NCBI GenBank assembly: GCA_029216955.1
Contig: JANAVB010016200.1
Span: 1,771,835-1,835,834, forward strand
DNA: 64,000 nt
From: Iris pallida
Lineage: Eukaryota > Streptophyta > Magnoliopsida > Asparagales > Iridaceae
Direction of reading: 5' to 3'
Shown here piece after piece: positions 20,114 through 32,901 of the stretch. The number at the start of each line of letters is the position of its first letter. Within the stretch, counting starts at the first letter, position 1. Both the position numbers and the translations under genes were made by a program. Below the pieces are notes generated by a model. The model was given only the letters and a program-made list of their open reading frames with translations, was not told the origin of the DNA and did not search any database.

Positions 20114-20220
20114 TCACTGTTAGATGTATGTGACCTAGGACAGCGTTCTACCACCGACACTGCGGCATAGGCTGGACGTAACCACTTCTCGTGCCCTTAC
20201 ACTGGGTGCAGGTCGTGACA
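20114..20220 (+). repeat. Right end of the broken LTR (element X)
   Basis: Continues 2641-3396 after removal of Tat2. It ends GGTGCAGGTCGTGACA at a sharp junction with chromovirus LTR sequence, consistent with an LTR 3' end. Confidence 0.5.
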
Positions 20221-22854
20221 CTAACTACAAGCCATCAGTCTCTTATAGTTATGGTCAAGAACAAGCCTAGTGTCTCAATCTCAACCAAGTAAGTACATGT
20301 AACAAGATGGTAGATCATCAGACATACAAAGTAAGGCATCCCATACATCACATATTCGGATGATCATGAAGCTAGCCATACAAAATGTAAGGACTTCAGT
20401 CATACATGATCAACCCTGGGATTTGTCAATCATGTTATAGCCCTTAGGCAGACAAGAATGTAAACTCAACATGAGCTAACACTTGCTCGGCGGCTAAACG
20501 CCTCAAAATAATAATTTACAATAGAGTGGGAGAGCAAAATAAAATCCACTTGTTGCCATGGTTGCGCCTAGTGTTCACCATCTGGCTGAAAGGCTGGGAG
20601 ATCCTCAGGAGCTACTCTAAAATTTGACCATACAAAACCAGTTGGGTCAGACCCAGAAAGAGCAAGTACCATAAGGGAGGCTTCACTTAAGAACTAAAAC
20701 CAGCATGTCAAAACATAACAAGAATAATAACAAGAAGACATGAAATGTAAATAAGGAAACAATAATGAGAGGACGATGAACTATTCCGGAAGCCAGGTTA
20801 CAATCCCTAAACCAAACAAGGATCGGGGTTGTAACCCTTTGCCCGAACAGAACCGGGTCTCTAGCCATTTATTGCTAAGAGTAAAGCGTAAACAAACATG
20901 TCCTGAGATAGCCATGTATTGGATCTAGACAAGACTAGACATGATAGGACCCAACCAACATTCACGGCCAAGCAAAGAGTACGGCTTGATACTTTAACTA
21001 ACTAGGGTTATCACAAGCCTAATTACTAGCAAGATACAACGATATGTTCCGAGAGTCATAAGCACTGCAGCTATCCAGGTTATCCAGGCAAAGTTCATTT
21101 AAGAGTTATCAAGAATTATTAGGTGACTTAGAGTGCAACACATGACAGTGTGTATAGTACTTGTTTCAAGGAGTGCCCTACATGACAATGGACTGAAAAT
21201 GTGCCCTACTCGTCGGCAGGCTACAAGTTCATCAGGTGTGGCCGAGATAACGGGATCGCCTGTAACTGGAAACATCTCTCTATATGAACTACTTTGATCA
21301 ATCTAGTTATTAACCTAGTCAGATTCAATATAAATCCCTGACCGTGGTAACCAGGAATGCAAGTCCTAGACATGATGCAAGACGAGACTGGTAGCTTATC
21401 CGAGCACATTCAAGAACGATCATCCATGGTGTTAAGACAAGGGTTACTTAGCAAGTCAAGATAGTCGTCGCAATAGCATATCAAGATTATCATGTTAGGT
21501 CACTTATCAAGATTTCTTATCTTGTCAAGAGTGCGTCACGACGGACCACTATCAAGAATTACCATGTAAAGTCACATTGTCATGTCATGTTCATGTAAGT
21601 GCACCACGACGAACCACTGCCAAGGAGTTGTTAGAGAGTGTACGTGCCATACCAAGATCGTGTGTAAGGCTCCGAGAACATGTGCAACATAGAAAATAAC
21701 ATTATAGGACCAGTCAAGTAAAGAGTACAAACAAGGTCACAACTCACACTAAGGACCATGGGGACAGTACAGATATTTGCAAGAGATGGCCCAAGGGGTC
21801 AATGGGGTGTCATGAAGAGCATGCACCCAAAAATAGATGTGCTGAGAGTGGCATGCGCCAAAGGCTATGCACCTAAGGGCATGCGCCCATATGTATACGC
21901 CTAGGACTAACACATCATGTAGGGCATATGCTATGGAAGGAATGCAAAAGCGAGTGCATGCGCCCATGGCCTATGCGCCCACAAGCATACGCCTATAGTA
22001 TTTTGCGCCCACATGAGTGAGCAGGAAGCAATGGGAAGCTAAGTTAGGAGCCATCTATACTGGCTATGTGGGCACATAATAAGGGCTATGCGCCCACAGC
22101 AAAGGGATACTATGACTTAACACATATATGGAGTTATGTGCATAAGCAACCAAAAGTCATGGGCGCATATAAAGCCATGCGCCCACACCGAGGAAGGCAG
22201 GGAGCTTGGGCACATATAAGGGGCTATGCGCCGAAGGCTGAAGTCACTGTGGGCGCATAAAATGCCATGCGCCCACACACTGTTCTTCTTCTCCAACCCG
22301 AGAAGAAGAACCATGGAATCCATGAACTTCCAAAGTCCATAATTTACTCAAAATAAATTGAAATCTGGGTTTTCAAAGGTCCATTTTGGGTAAAATCGAA
22401 TTCTCTACAACATAGAACAATCAAAACATAAAAATAATGAAGTTTGATAGATCAAAACCCAAGAAAAGTAAGATTTAAGAAAACTTAGATCTACAAGAAT
22501 TAATCCTCCAAAACCAAAAATGCTAAGTACTAAATAGTCTTAGAAGCTTGTAGGGAAGACAATGGAACAAATAAAATGGAGTTCCTCCATGAAGTAAGTT
22601 GCACTTGCCTAAGGTGGTTGGAGGGAATTAATGGAGGAAGAAGAAGTAAAGGAAATAATGAAGAGAGAAAGAGTGGAGTTGATATTTATATCAATCCTCT
22701 CCATCTCTAACCAAAACCAAAATGAACCAAGCCAAGCCAAAATAAGTTAAACCAAGACCAAACCAGGCCAAGCCATGCTTAGACAAGTCAAAATACGGGT
22801 CTGGAATCCGTACACGTATACTAAAAATACATATAACGGAAAACGTGAGTGACA
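20221..22854 (-). repeat. Left (3') LTR of the chromovirus, truncated
   Basis: It aligns from TAACTACAAG (20222) with the right LTR from 28105 and ends GAGTGACA. The first 115 bases of the LTR are missing at the element X junction. There are no genes; short frames here are chance. Confidence 0.8.
21770..22280. repeat. GCGCC/GGCGCA motif array in the chromovirus LTR
   Basis: Around fifteen copies of ATGCGCCCA, in both orientations and often paired as GGGCGCAT...ATGCGCCC, spaced 15-40 bp. The right LTR copy has the same array at about 39600-40080. Confidence 0.7.
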
Positions 22855-22870
22855 ACTCTACCCACCTTAA
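22855..22870 (-). other. Polypurine tract of the chromovirus
   Basis: The sense sequence just upstream of the 3' LTR reads AAGGTGGGTAGAGT, preceded further upstream by a degenerate GGACGGAATTGTTTT stretch, as in Tekay-type elements. Confidence 0.6.
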
Positions 22871-23023
22871 AACAATTCCGTCCTAAGAATTTAATCAAGA
22901 GGCTAGAGATGTCGGGGCAAGCTATACTAATCACAAACATTATATGACTAGCAGTCAATCAAGAAATCATTCATGCAAGCAAGGAATTAAAAGCATAAGG
23001 CACAAGGAAGACATTATACCTTA

Positions 23024-24150
23024 TGAGTCAAACAGGTGAGGATATCGCGAGCGGATATTATCCTCACGCTCCTACGTTGACTCACATAAAGAGTGGTGAT
23101 CCCAAGCAACACAGACTAAACTAATAGTCTTGTTCTTGAGTACCTTCTCTCTTCGGTCCAATATGGATACGGGCCTTTCCTCATACGAAAGGTTGGTACC
23201 AACAACCAATTCCGAATGATCAAGGATATGGCTCGGATCCGGGATATATCGTCGTAATTGGGATACATGGAATACGTCATGTACCTTACGTAACGACGAC
23301 GAAAGAGCGAGACGATAGGATACATCACCTACTCGCTCAAGAATGTCAAACGGCCCTATATACCTAGGAGTAAGCTTTCCCCGTACGCCGAATCGAATTA
23401 CACCATGGGTAGGCGAGATCCTACGGAATACGTGGTCGTCGATAGAAAATTCAAAGGGACGCCGATGAGAATCGGCCTAATGAGGCTGGCGATCTTGTGC
23501 AACTCGAAGATGATCTTTAACTTGTCTGACCACCGCGATAGTCTACGTAATCATCTCTGGACCAAGCATCTGCCTCTCGTCCACATCGTCCCAGGCTAAA
23601 GGTGATCTGCACTTTCTGCCATACAGGGCCTCAAAAGGTGACATCTGGATACTGGCCTGAAAAATGTTATTGTAAGAGAACTCCACGAGATGCAGGTGGT
23701 CTTCCAACGAACCAACGAAGTCTAGTATACATGATCATAGTATATCTTCAAGAGTCTGAATCGTGCGTTCTGACTAACCATCTGTCTGCGGATGATATGC
23801 TGAACTGAACTTGAGACGAATCCCCAAACTCTCTTGAAGACTCCGCCAAAAGTACGATGTTAATCTTGAATCTCTGTCTGATATAATACTATCTGGCACT
23901 CCATACAATCTGACAATCTGTCTGAGGTACATCTCTGCTAGCTGATCAGTCGACTGACCAATTCTAAAGGGGAAAAAATGAGCTACCTTTATGAGACGAT
24001 CAATGATAACCCGTATAACATTCCTGCCAGCCGGGAATTTAGGTAACCCAGTTACAAAGTCCATGGTTATATGCTCCCACTTCCACTCCGGGATCGATAA
24101 CGGTTAAAGAAGTCCAGCTGGTCTCTGATGTTCAGTTTTAACTTGTTGGC
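23024..24150 (-). pseudogene. Chromovirus integrase and chromodomain (broken)
   Basis: The integrase core is recognisable at 24064-23774 (MDFVTGLPKFP, SDRDSRLT, YHPQTDG), followed at once by an in-frame TAG where Gln is expected before SERTIQT. The HHCC zinc finger upstream has an in-frame TGA just before its CX2C pair (near 24160). At 23230-23030 the minus strand still reads as a chromodomain (VSILDRREKVLKNKTI, then ESTxERED, RYPHLF), with its conserved Trp changed to a stop. A chromodomain would normally guide integration by binding histone marks. The protein cannot be made intact. Confidence 0.8.
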
Positions 24151-26259
24151 AAACTAAACATCATGAGACAAACCAGACTATCTCCCTCTTCATGCCATTC
24201 CACCAAAAATGCTGACGGATATCATGATACATCTTTGTACCACCGGGGTGAATCGAATACTCTGAACTGTGAGCCTCTGCCATGATCTCTTGCCTGATAT
24301 GACCATTGGGTACACAAAGATGCCTTCCATGTCGAAGTGTACTGTCCTCATGAATACATAACTCTGCTCTCCGTCCTGCTACACATTCCGTCCTAAGCCG
24401 CTGAAGCTTAGAATCCGTTGACTGAGCTAACTTAATCCTCTCCACTATACTGGACTGAACTTGTATGCTGGCCATCAATGCCACATTGGTAGGGAGAACT
24501 ATCTCTATCTCCATCTTCTAAAGATCTGCTAACAACTCTGGCTGTACTGTTAGAAAATAAACTTCGGCCCTTCTGTTCAATGCGACTGCAACAACATTGG
24601 CCATCCCAGGATAATACTGCAAGTTGATATCGTAATCCACAACTAACTCTAGCCATCTCCTCTGACGTATGTTAAGATCCTTCTGAGTAAACACATACTT
24701 AAGACTCTTATGTTCGATAAAAATTTCCACCCGATCTCCATACAGGTAATATCTCCATAGCTTAAGTGCAAAAACTACCGCTGCTAACTCCAAGTCATGG
24801 GTTGGATAATTCCTCTCATGATTACGAAGCTGACGTGATACATAAGCTACTACCTTACCATGCTGCATTAAGACACATCATAATCCCTTGTCGGAAGCGT
24901 CACTCTAGACTGAAAATCCTCCAGTCCCATCTCGAAGCGTGAGAATGGGTACCGTTATCAAGCCTTGCTTCAACTTCTCAAATAAACTCTGACACTCTGG
25001 TGTCCAAGAAAACTGCATATCCTTGCGTGTCAACTGAGTCATGGGTGCTGAAATTCGAGCAAAGTCTGAAATAAATTACCGGTAATAGCCGGCCAATCCA
25101 AGGAAACTATGAACCTCGACGACTGTACTGGGTACCGGCCATGACTCTATAGCCACTATCTTTTGGGGGTCCACTTCCACTTCACCTCTGGTGATGATGT
25201 GACCCAAGTACGATATGCGGTCAAGCCAAAACTCGTACTTACTAAACTTCGCGTACAATTGGTGCTCTCTGAGAATCTGAAGGACTACACGAAGATGCTG
25301 CTCATGCTCTGCCCTATTCTTGCTATCGACTAAGATGTCGTCTATAAACACTATCACGAACTGGTCCAAATAGGGCATGAAGATACGATTCATAAGGTCC
25401 ATGAATACGGCTGGCGTATTAGTCGCTCCATAAGGTCCATGAAGATACGATTCATAAGGCATGAAGATACGATTCATAAGGTCCATGAATACGGCTATCA
25501 CGAACTGGTCCAAATAGGGCATGAAGATACGATTCATAAGGTCCATGAAGATACGATTCATAAGGTCCATGAATACGGCTGGCGTATTCTTGATATGAAT
25601 GCTGTCTTTTGGATGTCTTGCTCCCTAACTTTGATCTGATGGTACCTTGATCGCAAGTCAATCTTCAAGAATACCGCTGCTCCCCTGAGCTGATCAAATA
25701 AGTCATCTATCCTTGGTAGAGGATATCTGTTCTTGATTGTTACAGAGTTCAAGGTACGATAATCAACACATAATCTTGACGTACCATCCTTCTTTTTTAC
25801 AAGAAACATCGGGGCTCCCCAAGGTGATCCGCTAGCACGAATGAATCCCTTAGTTCTGAGTTCTTCAATCATCTTGTATAAAATCTCCAACTCTGAAGGT
25901 GCCATCCTGTATACTCTCTCTGATACCGGTGCCGTCCCTGGAAGCAAATCAATGGTGAACTCTATCTCTCTCTCTGGGGGGCATGCCTGGAAACTCTTCA
26001 AAAAATATGTCAGGGAACTCTTCAACGACTCTGGGAAACAGAACTGCCTCTGCTACTGCCATCCGCAATACTGGTGGAGAAGGTTCTACTTCAACTCTGG
26101 AAAATAAAAACTCTGGTTCGCCGGGAATACCAAAAATAATCCTGCCAACATGGCAGTCTATTCTTGCATATTGATCCTTCAACCAATCCATCCCTAGGAC
26201 CACATCATAGTCGGCCATCAAAAATTTTATCAATCTAGCAGGGAGCTCTCTACCGCTAA
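24151..26259 (-). pseudogene. Chromovirus protease end, RT and RNase H (broken)
   Basis: The C-terminal part of the protease (DYDVVLGMDWL) is at 26233-26160 in a frame shifted relative to gag, with a T6 run near 26270 as the likely slip. RT is recognisable at 26025-25600 ([30 protein letters not shown]) and again at 25400-25080 ([20 protein letters not shown]). Between them is a tandemly duplicated and deleted stretch, described separately. RNase H is at 24868-24518 and has FIEHKSL where the catalytic Asp of the usual FTDHKSL is expected. The start of the integrase zinc finger is at 24514-24161. Stops and frame changes make it non-functional. Confidence 0.85.
25366..25582 (-). repeat. Scrambled tandem duplication inside RT
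   Basis: The segment encoding [20 protein letters not shown] occurs as about five full or partial copies in direct orientation. It replaces the RT stretch that should connect KTAF to NTPAVF. DNA units such as GAAGATACGATTCATAAGG recur every 30-110 bp. Confidence 0.85.
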
Positions 26260-27700
26260 CTATGATTCTACACGAAAAAAGACTCTATCTACTCCCACAA
26301 GACCGTTACAAGTAAGTATATATATATTGAGTCTTACTGATAATGACTTGGGCTCCAGTCCTACTCGTGTTGCGAATCGTACAGACATAAAAGAATACGA
26401 TGCATCCGAATCAAATAATACTGATGCTGGAAAAGAGTTGACGAGAATGGTACCTGCCACCACCTCACTTGATGCCAATTCTTTCTCCACAGTCAGAACC
26501 ATCGCTTGACCTTGCCCTCTGGGTGCTGGTCCCCTCTGCTGGAAACCTCTATGCCTGTTCTGCATCTGAGCTTGGGCCTGAGCATACTGCTGTGGCCTTT
26601 GCTGCTGGAAAACTTGAGCCTGAGATGGCAATGGCCTCGGAGGCTGGTACTGCTGCCGCACTGGTGTTGGACCTCTAACCGATGGACTGGTTAGGTTTGA
26701 TGATGATAAACTGGCTCTATTTGGACAGGACCCTATTTTGTGATCCGGTGCCCTACAAGCCAAGCACAGTCCCTGTGCTCTGCGACACTCTGATACTACA
26801 TGTCCTGGCTTCCCATAATGAGAGCAGCCCATTGTGGAAGACTGCTTCTGCTTCTGTTCCAGAGGGTACATCCGTGTTGAATGCTGAACTGATGTAACTA
26901 AATTCGCCCTTCGAGGAACTCCAATCAACAAATCCCTAGCTGTCGGAACTGGTGCTGAGGACAGACTCATCTGCCCATAGGACCTCTTCCTGCTTCTGGT
27001 TCTATCTACTATCCTCTGAGAGGTATACTCATTCCTCTTGGCTGCTCTCAAGACAGCATCAAAAGTCTGATGCTCGAACTGCTCCATAGCTAGAATAATC
27101 TCTAGGTGGAGTCCCTGCTGAAACTGCTACGCTCGATTCAACTCGGTTGCCACCAAGGTGGGAGCAAACTGACTCAGTCTTAAAAACTCGACCGTATATC
27201 CATCGACCGTCCTGCTCATCTGCTTCAAATTGGTAAATCTCGTCTGCAGATCATATCGAGCCACTGCATCAAAGTACTTGGTCTGAAACTTGTCACTGAA
27301 TATCGCCCATGGGACAGGCATCGTCAATCCAACTGCTAACATCGCCCACCAGGTGTGGGCTAAGTCCAATAACTGTAGGCGCACTATGGCCACCTTCTCT
27401 TCCTTTGGAGTCTTGGCTGCTTCCAAGATAATCTCGATGTCCTAGAGCCAGGCAACAGCTGCAATCGCATCCTCGCTACCGTCAAAGAATGGAGGGTTCA
27501 GGCGCTTGAAATTGTTGGCTGCATTGTTACCTTGGTAACCCACTCTGTCCATGGCTAACTCTACTGTCTGGTGCAGGCCATCACCTTGACGATCCTGCGA
27601 TGCAAGCAATTCCCTGATAAGTCCAATCAAGACCCTGTTGCCAGACTCTACAGGCTGGACTGGCTGAACTGGGGCTCTGGGTCATCAGGATGCATGGCTC
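26260..27700 (-). pseudogene. Chromovirus gag and protease start (broken)
   Basis: One frame runs through 27630-26260 with two in-frame TAG stops: at 27442 (in AWL-DIEIIL, where Glu is usual) and at 27127 (NRA-QFQQGL). Capsid-like sequence includes AHTWWAML and FSDKFQTKYFDAVARYDLQ. A CCHC-like zinc knuckle is at about 26830-26760 (CSHYGKPGHVVSEC, then a second C-rich knuckle). The protease active site near 26370 reads LFDSDASYSF, with Asp in place of the invariant Gly. Upstream of 27640 the frame is lost. The protein cannot be translated whole. Confidence 0.85.
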
Positions 27701-27989
27701 GGGATGCTGCTCCCGAGTGCTGGGCTTGGTCTTCTTGTTGCTGCTGGGGTGCTGGTTGAGCACCTCCTGGCTGACCGGTAGGAACAATACCACTGAAGCA
27801 ATGACATAGGGAACAAAAAGGAAGGATCAAGATAGATCAAAGATTTTAAACATGTTATCAGGTCAAGATTTCAGGAAGATTAGAAAATACGAGTAGAGAT
27901 CAAGGGCGAGTGCTGATTGAGACATCTATTCGATAAAACCCTCACACATTCTTGATTTACAAGACCTGCATGGGCCACCACTTAAATCG
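27701..27989 (-). other. 5' leader of the chromovirus
   Basis: No gene. A sense TGGTGGCCCATGCAGG at 27965-27980, nine bases inside the LTR, takes the place where a primer site is expected and recurs in the nested element at 32910-32925. No initiator-Met primer site is visible. Confidence 0.5.
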
Positions 27990-28560
27990 TGTCATGTCCC
28001 AGAATCAGAATACTAGAGAGCGGGGGACAGACACAGCCAGCTACGTATATAGAAGTGTAATCCACCTCGACATACGGTCACGGCTGTCTAGATGCATGAG
28101 GGTTTAACTACAAGCCATCAGTCTCTTATGGTCAAGAACAAGCCTAGTGTCTCAATCTTAAGCAAGTAAGAACATGTAACAAGATGGTAGATCATCAGAC
28201 ATACAAAATAAGGTGTCCCATATATTACATATTTAGATGATCATGAAGCTAGTCATACAAAATGTGAGGACTAGCAAGATTTTCAGTCATACATGAACAA
28301 CCCTAGGATTTGTCAATCATGTTACAGCCCTTAGGCAGACATGAATGTAAATTCAACACGAGCTAACACTTGCTCGGCGGCCAAACACCTCAAAAGAATA
28401 ATTTACAATAGAGTGGAAGAGCAAAATAAAACCCACACGTTGCCATGGTTGCGCTTAGTGTACACCATATGGCTGAAAGGCTGGGAGATCCTCAGGAGCT
28501 ACTCCAAAATATGGCCATACAAAACCAGCTGGGTCAGACCCCAGAAAGAGCAAGTGCGAC
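27990..28560 (-). repeat. Right LTR of the chromovirus, first segment
   Basis: It starts TGTCATGTCCCAGAATC and runs to the insertion point of the nested element; the rest resumes at 38468. The last five bases (GCGAC, 28556-28560) form the left target duplication of that insertion. Confidence 0.8.
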
Positions 28561-31088
28561 TATAAAACTCCTAAATTTTCTACTATTTTTTATATAAATT
28601 TGGTACTGATTATTTTTTTATTATTTATTATTATTATTATACGTCGCGTAGTTGTATTGTACGTCGTGTGCGAAATTTCGTTTTCCGTAATTGCTCGACG
28701 AGTGCGAATATGTGCGAACGTACATATTTTAGAAAAATATTTTTTCTACTTTTATAGTTTTAAAATAATATATATAATAATTATTTTAGCTATCGTACCA
28801 AAATTTCCAAGTTTATTATTTTATTTATTTTTATTTATAAAAAATCTTTCATTTATAACAGTTATTAATAATAAATAATATTTTTCGTGCATACAAATAT
28901 ATTTTATAAATATTTTATTAGTTTATTTTAAATAATAATATAATTTTCAAAATTAATTATTATTATAATTTTAGTGTTCATAAAAATATATTTTAAAACG
29001 GTTGATATTTGTTTAAATTAATTATGATGATTTACAAATTTGAATTTATGGATGTAGATTTATCTATATTTAATTTGAATTGAATTTGGAATTGATTTGA
29101 ATCATTTTAAAAATTATTTAAATTAATAATTGAATTACCTAATTGGGTTTAAATAAATCCTAAATCCTTATCTTAATGGGATTCCTACCTCCTATGAGAG
29201 GTACTTGCCAACTTTTTCCATTATTCTCCACAACTATTCTTCCACAAATTTCTCCACAAATATACATGCATCGTGTCTGTGTCCATCCAAATTTTTATTC
29301 CAATCTTGTTTATATTTACATTTATTTTTTCGTGTCGGACACATCCCGACACAATCGAATACCCAACCCTAAATCCTAGCCCAGCCTAGTCCCCTCTGCT
29401 TCTGTCTCCCGTCGACACCCGCCGTACCCAGACTCCGGCCTTCTTCACCACACGGCCACCACCAGGATCTCTACCACCACCATCGTAGCCGTCCACCTTC
29501 TCACCCGATCTCGGCCAACTCCGCCACCACGCCCATCCTGGAACCCGTGAGTCCCAGCCAAACAACACCACCATCGCCAACAACTTTGCCACCACGATAA
29601 CCCGATCCCGCCTTTCCGACCAATCGCCGCCAGCCTCGTCAAACCCTCTGTGACCGGCCAACCCCCTCTGGCCGCACCGTCACTCCCTGGCGCCGGCCAT
29701 AACCTCCACAAACGACCATAACTACCATCATCATCACCGCCGACGCCAAGACAACCACTGCCACCAACCCCGCGGCCAACAACTACCGGCAAACCCAAAA
29801 CCCAAATTTAAAAACCACCACCACCAATTACTCACCTCGCCGCCGACCGGAGCTCTGCCGCACTCCTCGATCTTCTCCGCGAGCTCTGCCTTCCTGCGCC
29901 TCCGTCGCCAGCCTCCTCTTCCGCTTTGCGTGCCGGAGCGACGAACCCCGCACGGCCATCAGCAGCGGCCGCACTCCGCCCGCGACGTTCCCCCAGCCAC
30001 CCGGCTCCAGATCCGCCTCGACTCGCGAGTGCCTCCCTCCATCGCGCCCTTGCCGACCTGAGCCCTTTCCTCTCTGCCCATCGATCCCCTCGAGCCTCCC
30101 GAAGCCTCACTCCTCCGCTCACTCTCTCTCCCTTGTTCTTTCCTCTCTTCCCGACTTCCTTCCCGCCGCCTCTCTCTCCCGACCGCTCCCTTTCCATCCG
30201 CACCCTCTCTCTCTCCCCCGCACGTCTCCGCTCCTCCCGCTCTCTAAAAATGCTCTCTCTCTCTCTAGAGATGAGAGCACAGCTGTGCCTTTATTATGAT
30301 CAAAATTTTTTGGTTTGATGTTAAGTTGTTGTTTTTTTGGTTGCTTTCTCTTGTTGCATCGGTTTAATTGAATTATTTTTTTGCTGTTACTTTATCATTA
30401 TTATTGTTAATGTTTATTATTTTTACGGCTATCTAATATTATGGTTAATATTAATTATTATTAATTTTAGTATATATAGTATTACAAATTAATATTTGTA
30501 TTATTGGTATTCTATATATATTATTATTATATTATTTTGTGAAATTTATTTATCACTCTCTAGTCTAAAAAAATGTACTTTGACAATATGGTTATAAATA
30601 TTATTATTGTATTCTTTAGCTATTCTCAAAAATATAATATTTGGCTTGGAGGCTAAATTATTATTATATTCTCCTGGTACCTAAAAAATAAGTTTTGCCC
30701 TAAAATGCATTTATGCTATTTTATGATATAGAAAAAGGGTTATAAATATTTTCCACCTAAGCAAAATATAGTTTGATAAAAGCAATTATTTAATTATTTA
30801 GTTAAACTATTTTACTAGATATAGATTTCAAAATATAAATAAGTATCTTTATATTCTGTTTTTCCTCGTATGTTAGATTTTAGCAATAAAGTATCTTAGG
30901 TAATATTTTATTATAGCCTATATATAAAGTACTGCTACGTTCAATATTTTATGTATTTTCCAAAACTATTTTTAACAAAAAGGGACTAGACTTTGAAGGC
31001 CATAAATATATTATGGTATTTCCTCCTACATATTTTTGGCCTAAACTTTAGTTAACCGCATTGGATTTTTAGTTAAATTTTTACCAAG

Positions 31089-31167
<79 letters not shown>

Positions 31168-32901
31168 GTTTTTGCCATAAAAATGACTTCTTCCTATTTT
31201 CGTATTTAACCTAAAAAATATTTTGATGTGGTTCCAAACTATTATAACTATTTTCAAAAGTTTCATAAAATATTTTTACTAATAAAATATAGTTTTCAAG
31301 GATTATAAATAGTTTTCTAAAAAAATCGTATATATAATTTATCCCATCTCTTTTTATCCTTTTGTCCGTAACCAAACCCAATATTTCTAATCCCTCCCAA
31401 ATTCTAGACTACCTTATGTCAAACCTAACTAATTTGACCCTTCTGGACCCAATAGAACTGTCCGTGCCACCATCAGAGGTCACCTTGCGTAGTTGTTCAC
31501 CAAAGTCGCAGTTCTTGCCACCTTGATCATTGCAGCACACCAGGCGTACAACCAGACAAGACACCTTGCTATTTGCTGTTTATTTATTTAGCTCATATTT
31601 CATGCATTATTCATTATTTTCTTTATGTAAAATAAATTGTGATACATGGCATAACCTGTTAGAACTTACTGTTCATTTATATTTCCTGCTATGTATTAGT
31701 TTTCTTACACATTAAACCTAGATTTAAGGGACCACCTTGTGTGCTGCATTCATTGGCCTTGACACGTTGTACCATAAAGTTGTGTGTCGTATGTAGAATA
31801 CGGACATACGTGACTGGCTGGCCACCGGTGCGTATAAGCCGTACGATAGGAATAACCGCTAATAGAGGTTGCATGCTTAGTTTGACTTAGTGGTTATAGA
31901 GGTTTTTTGTTGTGGATACAACATAGTAGGCATTGGGTGGGGAGGAAAATTCCTTAGCGTATGGGCTTCGATGCACTTTCTCTTGTGACACGGAAGCTCC
32001 GCTGGAGATACGGAATTGATGACCCATGATTACTGACGGCCACTGGCGTTCTGTGGAACGTTATGCTCTTATTGATTGGGCCTCTGGTGCCCCAAGGGAG
32101 GACTATGCCGATCCTATTTAGCCAGGGCCCATGCATAAGAAGGATTGTTCTTAACTATATTTCACTTAGAATGGTTTGGCTACCTTATTCGTAAGGTATA
32201 AGTACTTTTGGTTTGGGTACTTGTATCTGACCGTGGCTTAGAACAATAACTTATCGCGGATTAGTTCGTCACATCTTGTCCTTGTTTGGTTGTAGGTGTG
32301 ACTTACTACTTCGATGAGAAGGTATTGAACCTTGTTGGGGTCCGGATACCATATTGGATTCATAGCATGGAAAGATACGTCACCGTAAATTTGTTTACCA
32401 TCTCATGTCCTTGTTTGGTTGGGAGGATGGTAAGCTAGTTCAATAGGTGTGTATTGGACCATGTTATAATTCAATTGACTTATTTATTTGAGCAATATTG
32501 ATTCAGTTTATATGGCATGATATTATGTGTCTTGTTACGTCCCTCTGAGGACCTGGTTATCTCTCCAGGTGTGTGCTCTTGTCTTTCGCAGGTGTTCTAG
32601 CTCTAGCCGTGATCATCCCTATTTCTTCGAGGATGATTGCACTTGGATCGCCTTCGCTTCGCTCACCAAAATTATTTCTTTTTTCATGTATTTTTCTTTT
32701 ACTTGTTGGTAGTGGATTTGTCTCCGCCCAACATATTGTATCAAGACAATTCATTATCTTTATATGATATCTTTTATTCATTTATTTTTGTGTGGATGAG
32801 ATTAGTTATGGTTCTACTGCATTTTACAGCTTACGTATATTTATTACACGGCTGGCATCTCTACGTTCCCAATCTTACGTATTTTGGGATGGGGCGTTAC
32901 A
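28561..32901 (+). repeat. 5' LTR of the LARD-like element (4341 bp)
   Basis: It starts TATAAAACTCC and ends GGGGCGTTACA. Composition changes sharply: AT-rich at 28561-29370, CpG- and CT-rich at about 29385-30290, AT-rich again to 31400, then mixed. The GC-rich block contains short frames on both strands that are low-complexity and look non-coding; it resembles a promoter/leader region. The copy differs from 34193-38467 by scattered substitutions and a much longer TA repeat. Confidence 0.85.
31094..31162. repeat. (TA)n microsatellite
   Basis: About 34 TA units in the 5' LTR; the 3' LTR has only about seven at 36709-36722. Confidence 0.95.

Noticed and set aside
22066..22323. Frames of 64-72 codons in the chromovirus LTR
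   Set aside because: Generated by the ATGCGCCC repeat array on both strands.
29386..30318. Several 60-130 codon frames on both strands of the LARD-like LTR (repeated at 35002-35974)
   Set aside because: They are Arg/Pro/Gly/Ser-rich products of a CpG-rich block, overlap each other on opposite strands and have no recognisable domain.
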